DNA of 34,721 bases from Symbiobacterium sp. GTDB taxonomy: Bacteria; Bacillota; Sulfobacillia; UBA995; UBA9673. Made by a program: the position numbers and the translations under genes. The notes below the pieces were generated by a model, which did no database searches, was not told the DNA's origin, and saw only the letters and a program-made list of their open reading frames with translations. The stretch spans positions 1 through 34,721 of the forward strand of contig DYFB01000007.1 of the NCBI GenBank assembly GCA_020725405.1, in the 5' to 3' direction. Every line of letters starts with the position of its first letter. The first letter of the stretch is position 1. Of this stretch, positions 24,864 through 33,772 are shown piece after piece.

Positions 24864-26394
24864 CGAGAGACTGAGGACCGGTCCGGCCCGGCCGCTCTTC
24901 ACGGTGGCCGAAGCCCGGCGCTGGACGGGCGGCCGGCTCGAGACACCCGGCCCGGTCAGCGCGACGGCCCCCGGCGGGAGCCCGGCCGGCGCAACGGTCA
25001 TAACCGGGGTGGAAACGGACTCCCGCTACATCCGCCCGGGCGACCTCTTCTGCGCCCTGCCCGGGGAGCGGGTGGACGGGCACGAGTTCGTGGAGGCGGC
25101 CTTCAGGGCGGGCGCCGTCGCCGCTCTGGTCAGCCGGCCCGGGACGGATCCGCCGCCGGCGGGCCGGGCCCGCCTCGTCGTCCCCGACGTCCTGGAGGCT
25201 CTGGGCCGGCTCGCCCGGCGCTACCGGGACCGCTTCGAGGTCCCGGTCATCGGAGTCACCGGGAGCGTCGGGAAGACCACGACCAAGGACCTCATCGCCG
25301 CCGCGCTCGGCCGGGCGTTTCGCGTCCTGGCCAACCCCGGGAACCTCAACACCGACGTCGGGCTGCCCCTGACGGTTTTCCGTCTCGGCCCGGAGCACGA
25401 GCTGGTCTGCCTTGAGATGGCGATGCGCGGACCCGGGGAGATAGCGAGGCTCGCCTCCATCGCCCGGCCGCGGACGGGCGTCCTCACCAACATCGGCCCG
25501 GTGCATCTCGAGACCCTCGGGTCGCTCGAGGCCATCACCCGGGCTAAGGAAGAGCTCCTCTGGGCCCTGCCCCCCGACGGCTCGGCCGTGCTCAACGCCG
25601 ATGACCCGATCGTCGCGGGTCTCGCCGCCACCCACCGTCCGCGGCTGGCCCGGGTCCTGACCTACGGGCTGGACCGGCCGGCCGATGTCTCGGGCACCGT
25701 CGCCGGACCGGCCGCCGCCGGGGGCGTCCGCTTCCGGGTCGCCCTCTCGGGCCCGGCGCGGGAGTCGGCCGGTCTCACCGACCTCGGCGAGTTCCGCATC
25801 CCGCTCCTGGGCCGGCACAGCGTTCTGAACGCCCTGGCCGCCGTGGCCGTCGGCCTCCTCTACGGGGCCGGGCCCGAGGCGATGCGCTCCGGCCTCGACC
25901 GGGCCGGGCTCTCGGCCATGCGGCAGGAGATAATCGAGGTCGGCGGGGTCCGGGTCGTCAACGACGCCTACAACGCCGGACCGGCCTCCATGGCCGCGGC
26001 CCTCGACCTCCTGGCCGAGATGCGGTCGGCCGAAGGGGGGCGCGCCGTGGCCGTCCTGGGCGACATGCTCGAGCTCGGCGGCCTCTCCGACGAAGCCCAC
26101 CGGGAGGTGGGCCGGCAGGCGGCCCGCCTCGGCCTGGACCACCTCGTGGCCGTCGGCCCGAAGGCGGCGCTTCTGGCCGAGGCCGCCGTGGAGGAGGGGC
26201 TCGACCCGGGGAAGGTGGAGCATCTTGCCGACCGACGGGCCGCCGCGGCGGCCGCCCTCCGGGCGCTCGTTCCGGGAGACGTCGTGCTGGTCAAGGGGTC
26301 GCGGGGGATGAGACTCGAGGAGGTCGTCGCGGGGCTTGTCGCCGCCCTCTCCGGCGCGCCCGCAGCCGGCGGAAGGGAGGAGGGGGGGGCGTGA
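24844..26394 (+). CDS. murF: UDP-MurNAc-tripeptide-D-alanyl-D-alanine ligase
   Basis: GVTGSVGKTTTKDLIAAAL; NPGNLNTDVGLPLTVFRL; VVNDAYNAGPASMAAALDLL; overlaps murE by 20 bp. Confidence 0.95.
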   Translation: MRELAADERLRTGPARPLFTVAEARRWTGGRLETPGPVSATAPGGSPAGATVITGVETDSRYIRPGDLFCALPGERVDGHEFVEAAFRAGAVAALVSRPGTDPPPAGRARLVVPDVLEALGRLARRYRDRFEVPVIGVTGSVGKTTTKDLIAAALGRAFRVLANPGNLNTDVGLPLTVFRLGPEHELVCLEMAMRGPGEIARLASIARPRTGVLTNIGPVHLETLGSLEAITRAKEELLWALPPDGSAVLNADDPIVAGLAATHRPRLARVLTYGLDRPADVSGTVAGPAAAGGVRFRVALSGPARESAGLTDLGEFRIPLLGRHSVLNALAAVAVGLLYGAGPEAMRSGLDRAGLSAMRQEIIEVGGVRVVNDAYNAGPASMAAALDLLAEMRSAEGGRAVAVLGDMLELGGLSDEAHREVGRQAARLGLDHLVAVGPKAALLAEAAVEEGLDPGKVEHLADRRAAAAAALRALVPGDVVLVKGSRGMRLEEVVAGLVAALSGAPAAGGREEGGA

Positions 26395-27362
26395 GACCGC
26401 CCGAGGTAGTGCTCTTCTGGGCCTTCGCCGCGGCGCTCTCCGGCGTGGCCGTCCTGGGCGTCCCCGGGGTGCCTCTCCTGGCCCGGCTGCGCTTCGGGCA
26501 GACCGTCCGGAGCGACGGGCCGTCCACCCATCTCGCCAAGAGCGGGACGCCGACGATGGGCGGGCTCCTCTTCGTGCCGGTGATAGCCGCCGTCAGCCTG
26601 GTGCTCGGCGGGTGGAGCCCCTACGTGTGGCTGGCTTTGGTCCTCACCCTTGGGCACGGGCTCCTCGGCCTGGCCGACGACTTCCTCAAGGTGGCTCTGA
26701 GGCGCCCCCTCGGCCTCCGGGCCCGGTACAAGCTTGCGGCTCAGATAGCCCTGGCCCTGGTCCTCGGCTGGGGCGCGAGGTCGCTTCTCGGCCTGGGGAG
26801 CGCGGTCGACATCCCCTTCACCGGCCTGTCGGTCGAACTCGGGGCTTTTTACCTACCCTTCGTCATACTCCTGGTCCTGGGTGCGACCAACGGCGTAAAC
26901 TTCACCGACGGCCTCGATGGGCTGGCCTCAGGGGCGATGCTGGCGACCGCGGCGGCCTACGGCCTCATCGCCTGGTCGAGGGGGCTCCCGGCCATGGCCG
27001 TCTTCGCCTTCGCCGTCGCCGGGGCCTGCCTCGGCTTTCTGGTCCACAACCACCACCCGGCCAGGGTCATCATGGGTGACACCGGGTCGCTGGCCCTGGG
27101 CGGGGCCCTGGCGGCTATGGCCGTCCTCACGCGGACCGAGCTGTGGCTCGTCCTCATCGGAGGGCTTTACGTGATCGAGACGCTGTCGGTCATCGTCCAG
27201 GTCGCCCACTTCCGTCTCACCGGACGGCGCATCCTCCGTATGGCTCCCCTCCACCACCACTACGAGGTCTCCGGCTGGTCGGAGGCCAGGGTCACCTTCA
27301 CCTTCTGGCTTGTCTCGCTCGCCTTCGCCGCCGCCGGCCTGTGGGGTCTGGTCGTCCGATGA
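26391..27362 (+). CDS. mraY: Phospho-N-acetylmuramoyl-pentapeptide transferase
   Basis: SGTPTMGGLLFVPVI; TNGVNFTDGLDGLASG; MGDTGSLALGGALAAMAVLT; APLHHHYEVSGWSEARV. Confidence 0.97.
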   Translation: MRPPEVVLFWAFAAALSGVAVLGVPGVPLLARLRFGQTVRSDGPSTHLAKSGTPTMGGLLFVPVIAAVSLVLGGWSPYVWLALVLTLGHGLLGLADDFLKVALRRPLGLRARYKLAAQIALALVLGWGARSLLGLGSAVDIPFTGLSVELGAFYLPFVILLVLGATNGVNFTDGLDGLASGAMLATAAAYGLIAWSRGLPAMAVFAFAVAGACLGFLVHNHHPARVIMGDTGSLALGGALAAMAVLTRTELWLVLIGGLYVIETLSVIVQVAHFRLTGRRILRMAPLHHHYEVSGWSEARVTFTFWLVSLAFAAAGLWGLVVR

Positions 27363-28456
27363 GCCGCCGGCCGCCCGACTACGCCGTAATGGTCTCCGTC
27401 TTCACCCTGCTCCTCCTCGGCCTGGTCATGGTCTTCAGCTCGAGTTCGGTTCGGGCCTACGTCGAGTTCGGGGACAGCTACTACTTCTTCAAGCGGCAGC
27501 TCGCCTGGGTCATCCTCGGCCTCGGAACGATGCTGGTGATGATGAAGGTCGACTACTGGGACGTCCGGCGCTACGCCCGCCCCTTCTTCCTCGTCGCCCT
27601 GCTCCTGCTCGTCATCGTCCTCATTCCCGGGCTCGGGCGGACCGCCGGCGGGGCCCGGCGGTGGATAGGGTACGGTTCCCTTGGCTTTCAGCCGTCCGAG
27701 CTCATGAAGCTTGCCATCGTGGTCTACATGTCCTGGGCCCTGACGAGGGTCCCGGGGCGGGTCAAGGACTTCGTCCGGGGCGTCCTCCCCTACGTCCTCC
27801 TCATGGGCGTGGTCTTCGCCCTCGTCCTGAAGCAGCCCGACCTCGGGACGGCGGTGGCCATCGGCGGGACGGTCATGGTCATGATCTTCCTGGCCGGGGC
27901 GCGGCTCGGCCATCTGGCCGGGCTGGCGGCGGCCGCCGTGCCGCTGGTGTTCGCGGCCATGTGGGGTGAGGAGTACCGGAGACGGCGGTTCCTGGCCTTT
28001 CTCGACCCCTTCGCCGACCCCCAGGGGAGCGGGTTCCACATCATCCAGGCTCTCTACGCCCTCGGCTCGGGCCGGCTCTTCGGGGTCGGCCTCGGGGACA
28101 GCCGGCAGAAGTACCTCTACCTGCCCGCCGAGCACACCGATTTCATTTTCGCCATCATCGGCGAGGAGCTCGGGTTCGTCGGGGGGCTCCTCGTTCTCGG
28201 CCTCTTTCTCGTCCTGGCCTGGAGGGGTTACCGGACGGCCATGACCGCTCCGGACGCTTTCTCCTCTCTCCTCGCGGCCGGAGTGACGACGATGATCGTC
28301 TTTCAGGCCACGGTGAACATCGGCGTCGTCTGCGGCGTCCTGCCCATCACCGGTATTCCCCTGCCGCTGGTCAGCTTCGGCGGCTCATCTCTCATTTTCA
28401 CCCTGGCCGGCGTGGGGATGCTCCTCAACATATCCCGGTACTGCTCGGAGAGGTGA
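27359..28456 (+). CDS. ftsW: SEDS-family cell-division protein FtsW (SpoVE-like)
   Basis: ATG 27359 overlaps the mraY stop; FSSSSVRAYVEFGDSYYFFKRQLAW...KQPDLGTAVAIGGTVMVMIFLAG...TGIPLPLVSFGGSSLIFTLAGVGMLLNISR. Confidence 0.95.
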   Translation: MSRRPPDYAVMVSVFTLLLLGLVMVFSSSSVRAYVEFGDSYYFFKRQLAWVILGLGTMLVMMKVDYWDVRRYARPFFLVALLLLVIVLIPGLGRTAGGARRWIGYGSLGFQPSELMKLAIVVYMSWALTRVPGRVKDFVRGVLPYVLLMGVVFALVLKQPDLGTAVAIGGTVMVMIFLAGARLGHLAGLAAAAVPLVFAAMWGEEYRRRRFLAFLDPFADPQGSGFHIIQALYALGSGRLFGVGLGDSRQKYLYLPAEHTDFIFAIIGEELGFVGGLLVLGLFLVLAWRGYRTAMTAPDAFSSLLAAGVTTMIVFQATVNIGVVCGVLPITGIPLPLVSFGGSSLIFTLAGVGMLLNISRYCSER

Positions 28457-28460
28457 GCCG

Positions 28461-29675
28461 ATGCGTCTCCTGGTGAGCGGCGGCGGGACCGGGGGTCACG
28501 TCTACCCGGCCCTGGCCATAGCCCGGGCCGTCGTGGAGGAGGAGCCCGGGACGAGGGTCCTTTACGTCGGGACGGCCACGGGGCTCGAGGCCTCGGTGGT
28601 CCCGCGGGAGGGCTACGCCTTCGAGGCCATCCCCTCCCGGGGGATGCTCGGACGGGGGCCCCTCGGGGTCCTGGGCTCGGCCCTTGCCGCCCTGCGCGGG
28701 ACGCGCGCCGCCCTCTGCCTGATCCGGCGCTTCGCCCCCGACGTCGTCGTCGGGACGGGCGGCTACGTTTCCGGCCCGGTGGCCCTGGCCGCCCGCCTGG
28801 CCGGTATCCCCCTGGTCGTCCAGGAGCAGAACGTCTTCCCGGGGGTCACGAACCGCCTGGCCTCGCGCTGGGCGGCGGCCGTGGCCGTCCCCCACGACGA
28901 GGCCGCGGCCCATTTCCCGCGGCGGGCCCGTCTCGTCGTCACCGGGAACCCGGTCCGCCGGGTGGTGCTGGAAACCACGCCGGAAGAGGGCCGACGGGTC
29001 CTCGGCCTGCCCGAGGGTGCCCGGGTCGTATACGTTGTCGGCGGGAGCCAGGGAGCGAGAGTCCTCAACGAGGCGACCGCGGCCGCCGTCGGAGACTGGC
29101 TGGCCCTCCCGGAGGTCTGGGTCGTCTTCGCCTGCGGGCGCCGGTACTACGAGGAGACTCTCGAGTCCCTCCGGCGCCGGGGGCTCTCCCCCCGGCCGGC
29201 CGGGGGGGGCGACGGCGACCCCGGCGGCGACCGCGAGGGCGACCGCGGCGGCGACCGCCTCATCCTCCTGCCCTACCTCGACCGGCCCGACGCCGCCCTC
29301 GCCGCGGCGGAGGTCGTCGTCACCCGGGGCGGAGCCACGACCCTCGCCGAAGTGGCCTGCCGGGGCGTCCCGGCGGTCATCGTCCCCTCGCCGAACGTGG
29401 CCCACAACGAGCAGGAGAAGAACGCCCGGGTCTTCGAGAGGGCCGGCGCGGCCCGGGTCATCCTGGAGACCGACCTTTCCGGTCCGGTTCTGGCGCTGGC
29501 GGTCAAGGAGATCCTGGCAAGCCCCGACCTCCGGGAGAGAATGCACCGGGCGAGCCTCGGGCTCGGTCGGCCCGGGGCAGCCGGGGAGCTGGCGCGCCTC
29601 GTGGTGGAGGTCGCCGGGCGCCGGCCTCGTCGCGGCCGGGGCCGGAGCCGGGGCCCGGACCGCCGTCCGGGATAG
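28461..29675 (+). CDS. murG: UDP-N-acetylglucosamine--N-acetylmuramyl-(pentapeptide) pyrophosphoryl-undecaprenol N-acetylglucosamine transferase
   Basis: MRLLVSGGGTGGHVYPALAIARAV; VGTGGYVSGPVALAARLAGIPLVVQEQNVFPGVTNR; VTRGGATTLAEVACRGVPAVIVPSP. Confidence 0.96.
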   Translation: MRLLVSGGGTGGHVYPALAIARAVVEEEPGTRVLYVGTATGLEASVVPREGYAFEAIPSRGMLGRGPLGVLGSALAALRGTRAALCLIRRFAPDVVVGTGGYVSGPVALAARLAGIPLVVQEQNVFPGVTNRLASRWAAAVAVPHDEAAAHFPRRARLVVTGNPVRRVVLETTPEEGRRVLGLPEGARVVYVVGGSQGARVLNEATAAAVGDWLALPEVWVVFACGRRYYEETLESLRRRGLSPRPAGGGDGDPGGDREGDRGGDRLILLPYLDRPDAALAAAEVVVTRGGATTLAEVACRGVPAVIVPSPNVAHNEQEKNARVFERAGAARVILETDLSGPVLALAVKEILASPDLRERMHRASLGLGRPGAAGELARLVVEVAGRRPRRGRGRSRGPDRRPG

Positions 29676-29812
29676 GTCCCGGCCGGGTCAACGCTCCGCC
29701 CATCGAGCCGCGCCGGCCGGCCGGACCGCCGCCGGCGTAACGGGCCACCAGGGCCGCGCGTAATATGGTCCGCACGGACGGAGGGGCTGGAATCATTGCG
29801 GCCCGAACTGGG

Positions 29813-29847
29813 CCCCCACCTGCCGGCATCAGTTGCCGGAGTGGGGG
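29813..29847. other. Stem-loop upstream of murA
   Basis: CCCCCAC (29813-29819) / GTGGGGG (29841-29847) enclosing CCGGCA (29823-29828) TCAGT TGCCGG (29834-29839). Confidence 0.6.
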
Positions 29848-29879
29848 GGCGCCGTCCGCGAGCTGGGGGCCCTCGGGAA

Positions 29880-31151
29880 ATGGCGTCGTTTGTCATCCGC
29901 GGAGGCCGGGTTCTCCAAGGGGAAATCCGGGCGAGCGGGGCCAAGAACTCCATCCTGCCCATCATGGCCGCCTCCCTTCTGACGCGGCGAGAGTGTATCA
30001 TCCGAGACACCCCCGACCTGCGCGACGTCGGCACGATGTCCCGCATCCTGACCAGTGTGGGTGCCAAGGTCTGGGTCGGGACCGACGCCGCGAGCGGACA
30101 GAGGTACCTGCGAATCCTTCCGGACGGGCTGAACACCTACGAGATACCGGCCGAACTCATGGCCGAGATGAGGTCGTCCATCGTCCTCATGGGAGCCCTG
30201 CTGGGGCGGCTCGGCAAGGTCCGGGTCTGCCGGCCGGGCGGGTGCTCCATCGGGACGCGGCCGATAAACTTCCATCTGCGCGGGTTCGAGATGCTCGGCG
30301 CGAGAATCCGGGCCGAGCACGGCTACATCGACGCCGAGACCACGGGGCTCATCGGCCGCGAGATGCACCTCGACTTCCCAAGCGTGACCACCACCGAGAA
30401 TCTGATGATGGCCGCCGTTTTCGCCGAGGGGACCACCGTCATCAAGAACGCGGCTAAGGAGCCCGAGATAGTCGATCTCCAGAACTTCCTCAACGCCATG
30501 GGCGCCCGGATCGTCGGGGCCGGCCTGGACACCATCCGCATCGTCGGGACCCGGACCCTGGGCGGGGTGGACCACGCGGTCATCCCCGACCGCATCGAGG
30601 TCGGCACGTACCTCGTCGCCGGGGCGATAACCGGCGGCGACGTGACCGTGCAGAACGTGGTCCCCGAGCACCTCGAGGCGGTGACCGCCAAGCTCGGCGA
30701 GGCCGGGGCGGTTCTGGACGTGGGGCGCGACCACATCCGCATCCGGCCCGGGACCCGCCTCCGGGCCGTGGACTTCAAGACCCTGCCCTACCCGGGCTTC
30801 CCCACCGACATGCAACCCCAGGCCATGGCCATGGCCTGCTTCGCTCACGGGACGAGCCTTATCACCGAGAACATCTTCGACCAGCGCTTCGCCCATGCCG
30901 ACGAACTCATGCGGATGGGAGCGTCTATAGAGGTCGGAAACCGCCTGGCCGTGGTCAGGGGCGGCGGGAGGCTCACCGGGGCCAGGGTCAAGGCCACCGA
31001 CCTCCGGGCCGGGGCGGCTCTCGTCCTGGCGGGCCTCGGGGCCGAGGGGACGACGGTGGTCGACCCCTGCTACCACATCGAGCGAGGGTATGAGAGAATG
31101 GAGGAGAAGCTCCGGGCAGTGGGGGCGAGTATCACCAAGGTGAACGGGTAG
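29880..31151 (+). CDS. murA: UDP-N-acetylglucosamine 1-carboxyvinyltransferase
   Basis: GASGAKNSILPIMAASLLT-like start (ASGAKNSILPIMAA); RVCRPGGCSIGTRPINFH contains the catalytic Cys; ATG 29880. Confidence 0.95.
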   Translation: MASFVIRGGRVLQGEIRASGAKNSILPIMAASLLTRRECIIRDTPDLRDVGTMSRILTSVGAKVWVGTDAASGQRYLRILPDGLNTYEIPAELMAEMRSSIVLMGALLGRLGKVRVCRPGGCSIGTRPINFHLRGFEMLGARIRAEHGYIDAETTGLIGREMHLDFPSVTTTENLMMAAVFAEGTTVIKNAAKEPEIVDLQNFLNAMGARIVGAGLDTIRIVGTRTLGGVDHAVIPDRIEVGTYLVAGAITGGDVTVQNVVPEHLEAVTAKLGEAGAVLDVGRDHIRIRPGTRLRAVDFKTLPYPGFPTDMQPQAMAMACFAHGTSLITENIFDQRFAHADELMRMGASIEVGNRLAVVRGGGRLTGARVKATDLRAGAALVLAGLGAEGTTVVDPCYHIERGYERMEEKLRAVGASITKVNG

Positions 31152-31200
31152 TAGTATGAGCGTGTGAGCCGGAGGCCGGCATCGCTCAGGAGGACCTAGA

Positions 31201-31220
31201 GGGTCGGTCGGAACCGACCC
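31201..31220. other. Perfect 8-bp stem / 4-nt loop hairpin between murA and ftsQ
   Basis: GGGTCGGT CGGA ACCGACCC; no clear T tract downstream. Confidence 0.65.
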
Positions 31221-31310
31221 GTCGCTTTGCCGGCCCGGCGGACAAGCCCGCTCCGGCCGGAGCGGTCCGAGGCCGGTCCGGTCGCCGACCGGGAGGAGGA
31301 GGGGTGGGTC

Positions 31311-32240
31311 GTGGGAGACAAGAGGGGCCGCCGGAGTGGGCCGTCTTCGAGCCGGACCCGGCGGGACGCCGGACGGCCGGCCCCCGTCCGGCCCGGAGGC
31401 CGGCGCACGACGCCGGCCCGTGAGGCCCCGCCGGCCGAGCGGGCTCCCTCCGGCGCCCTCGCCGACCTTCCCGGCCTGCGGCGCCTTCTCGGCGTCCTGT
31501 CCATCGCTCTCCTCGCGGGTATCGGGCTCACCCTCTTCGTGACCTCGCCGGTCTTCGGGGTCAGGGAGGTCCTCCTTCTCGGCTCCTCCCACCTGACGTC
31601 GGACGAGGTCGTCCGCCTGTGCGACGTGCCCCTTGGCACGAACATACTGAAGGTACCCACTCTGCGCATCCGCGACCGCCTTCTCGGCCACCCCAGGGTC
31701 GAGAAGGCCACCGTCTCGCGGCGGTTCCCTAACCGGCTCCTGATCCAGGTCGTCGAGAGGGAAGGGGTGGCTCTCGTCGCCTGCCACGAGCGGTATGCGG
31801 AGCTCGACGCGACCGGCCGGCCGCTCGAACTGCACCGGTTCATCGGGGCCCTTGGACTTCCGGTGATAACTGGGGTTGACGTGGACGGGGTCACCCTCGG
31901 GCTGCGCCTCGACGACGAGAGGCTCCTGACGGCCCTCCTCTGCGCGTCAGCTCTCGGCCGGGAGGGGCGCTCGGCTGTGGCCGAGATCCACCTCACGGCT
32001 GGCGGAGAGCTTGTGGTCTACACCCGGTCCGGCGTCCCGGCCTACTTCGGCGAGGCGACCGGTCTCGAGGTCAAGGCCGGCGTGCTGGCCGGGATTCTCA
32101 AGGACATCGCCCTCGAGGGCCTGGAGGTGAGCTACATCGACGTCCGCTACCCACGCTACCCGGTCCTCGGCTCGGCGGTCCCCGCGGTCAGCCAGGAGGA
32201 GTGGCCCGACCCGGACGCCGTCCTCCTGGGAGGGCCGTAG
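31311..32240 (+). CDS. ftsQ: Cell-division protein FtsQ/DivIB (POTRA domain)
   Basis: TM LLGVLSIALLAGIGLTLFV; VFGVREVLLLGSSHLTSDEVVRLCDVPLGTNILKV...RDRLLGHPRVEKATVSRRFPNRLLIQVVEREGVAL; GTG 31311 after GGGAGGAGGAGGGG. Confidence 0.92.
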   Translation: MGDKRGRRSGPSSSRTRRDAGRPAPVRPGGRRTTPAREAPPAERAPSGALADLPGLRRLLGVLSIALLAGIGLTLFVTSPVFGVREVLLLGSSHLTSDEVVRLCDVPLGTNILKVPTLRIRDRLLGHPRVEKATVSRRFPNRLLIQVVEREGVALVACHERYAELDATGRPLELHRFIGALGLPVITGVDVDGVTLGLRLDDERLLTALLCASALGREGRSAVAEIHLTAGGELVVYTRSGVPAYFGEATGLEVKAGVLAGILKDIALEGLEVSYIDVRYPRYPVLGSAVPAVSQEEWPDPDAVLLGGP

Positions 32241-32249
32241 CCGGCCTTC

Positions 32250-32400
32250 CCAGCCCCACCCGCCTCCCGCGCCCCTCCCGGAGGGCTCCAGCCCCACCCG
32301 CCTCCCGCGCCCCTCCCGGAGGGCTCCAGCCCCGCCCGCCTCCCGCGCCCCTCCCGGAGGGCTCCAGCCTCGCCCGCCTCCCCTCCCCCCTCCCGGAGCC
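32250..32400. repeat. 38-bp tandem repeat, three full copies plus one degenerate copy, between ftsQ and ftsA
   Basis: Units begin at 32250, 32288, 32326 and 32364: CCAGCCCCACCCGCCTCCCGCGCCCCTCCCGGAGGGCT. Confidence 0.95.
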
Positions 32401-32470
32401 GGTCCCGGCCCGGAGAAGGTGAAAGCTGCCGGGTCAGAGAAACTTACCCGCCGGGAAGGAGGAGGGCTCT

Positions 32471-33727
32471 TTGCCGGGCGCACGCGCCAGACAGGATGTC
32501 ATCGCCGCCCTCGACGTGGGCTCGACCAAGGTCTGCGCCCTGGTCGCCCAGCTCTCCGAAGACACGGAGATAGACATAATCGGCTACGGAGTCGCTCCTT
32601 CACACGGTATGCGCCGCGGGGTCGTCGTCGACGTCGAGGGCACGGTCAGGGCTATCCGCGAGGCCATGGAGAAGGCCGAGGACATGGCCGGGACCAGAAT
32701 CCGGTCGGTGACCCTCGGGGTGGCCGGGACCCACGTCCAGTCCTTCAACAACCGGGGCGTCATCGCCATCAACCGCGAGGACAAGGAGCTCACCGAGGAG
32801 GACGTTGAGAGGGCCCTCGAGGCCGCTCGGGTCCTCACCATCCCTCCCGACCGCGAGATCATCCACGTGCTACCGAGGGAGTTCATCGTCGACGGCTACG
32901 ACGGGATACGCGACCCGGTGGGGATGGTCGGGAACCGGCTCGAGGTCGAGGCCAACATCGTCACCGGCTCGATCACCTCCGTGGAGAACGTCGTGAGGTG
33001 CGTGAGCAAGGCGGGTCTCGACGTCGAGAACACGGTGCTCTCGAGCCTGGCCTCCGGAGAAGCCGTGCTTCATCCGGCCGAGAGGGAGCTCGGCGTGGCC
33101 GTCGCCGACATCGGCGGAGGCACGACCGACGTGGCCATCTTCGACCGCGGGGGGCTGTGGCACGCCGCGGTGATTCCCGTCGGCGGCGACCACATTACCA
33201 ACGACCTGGCCGTCGGCCTCAGGACCCCGCTCGCCCAGGCGGAGAAGGTGAAGATCCAGGAGGGCCTGGCTTCGGCTGCGGCGGCCCCGGCCGACGAGTT
33301 CATCGAGGTCCCGGACGTCGGCGGCAGCCGGGTCCAGCGCATCGGCAAGCGGGCCGTCGCCGAGATCATCCAGCCCAGGGTCGAGGAGATCTTCGGGCTC
33401 ATCATGAAGGAGGTCAAGAAGTCCGGCCGCGAGGGCGTCCTTCCGGGAGGCGTCGTCGTCACGGGCGGTACGGCCTCGCTGCGCGGCCTCATCGACGTCG
33501 GGCAGGACGAGACCGGCCTGCCCGTACGCATAGGCTACCCCGAGGGGCAGGGGGGTCTCATCGAGCTCGTCAGGAACCCGGCCTGCGCCTGCGCCGTCGG
33601 TCTCATCCGCTTCGCCGCCGAGCACCAGGCGGCGAGGGGAGAGTCGGGCGGGAGCCAGGACGGGCTTTCCGGCTTTCTCGCGGGCGTGCTCGACCGGGTG
33701 AGAAACTGGGTCAAGCAGTCCTACTGA
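32471..33727 (+). CDS. ftsA: Cell-division protein FtsA
   Basis: VIAALDVGSTKVCALVA; VAVADIGGGTTDVAIFDRGGLWH; VVTGGTASLRG; C-terminal amphipathic segment LAGVLDRVRNWVKQSY; TTG start. Confidence 0.96.
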   Translation: MPGARARQDVIAALDVGSTKVCALVAQLSEDTEIDIIGYGVAPSHGMRRGVVVDVEGTVRAIREAMEKAEDMAGTRIRSVTLGVAGTHVQSFNNRGVIAINREDKELTEEDVERALEAARVLTIPPDREIIHVLPREFIVDGYDGIRDPVGMVGNRLEVEANIVTGSITSVENVVRCVSKAGLDVENTVLSSLASGEAVLHPAERELGVAVADIGGGTTDVAIFDRGGLWHAAVIPVGGDHITNDLAVGLRTPLAQAEKVKIQEGLASAAAAPADEFIEVPDVGGSRVQRIGKRAVAEIIQPRVEEIFGLIMKEVKKSGREGVLPGGVVVTGGTASLRGLIDVGQDETGLPVRIGYPEGQGGLIELVRNPACACAVGLIRFAAEHQAARGESGGSQDGLSGFLAGVLDRVRNWVKQSY

Positions 33728-33772
33728 GCCAGGCGGCCCGGCTCCTTGCGGACCGGGGCGGGAGGTGTGACG

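Noticed and set aside
22611-25001. 796-aa minus-strand ORF antisense to spoVD/murE
   Set aside because: Composition (Arg/Gly/Pro/Asp-rich) and exact antisense placement to well-supported genes; long stop-free antisense frames are expected at this GC content.
29829-31835. 668-aa minus-strand ORF antisense to murA/ftsQ
   Set aside because: Antisense shadow of conserved coding sequence; no recognisable domain or RBS.
32250-32400. CRISPR array interpretation of the 38-bp repeats
   Set aside because: Repeats are directly adjacent with no unique spacers and no cas genes in the window.
32201-32422. 73-aa Pro/Arg-rich ORF across the ftsQ-ftsA repeats
   Set aside because: Period of 38 bp shifts frame in each unit and the ORF overlaps ftsQ; not consistent with a repeat protein.
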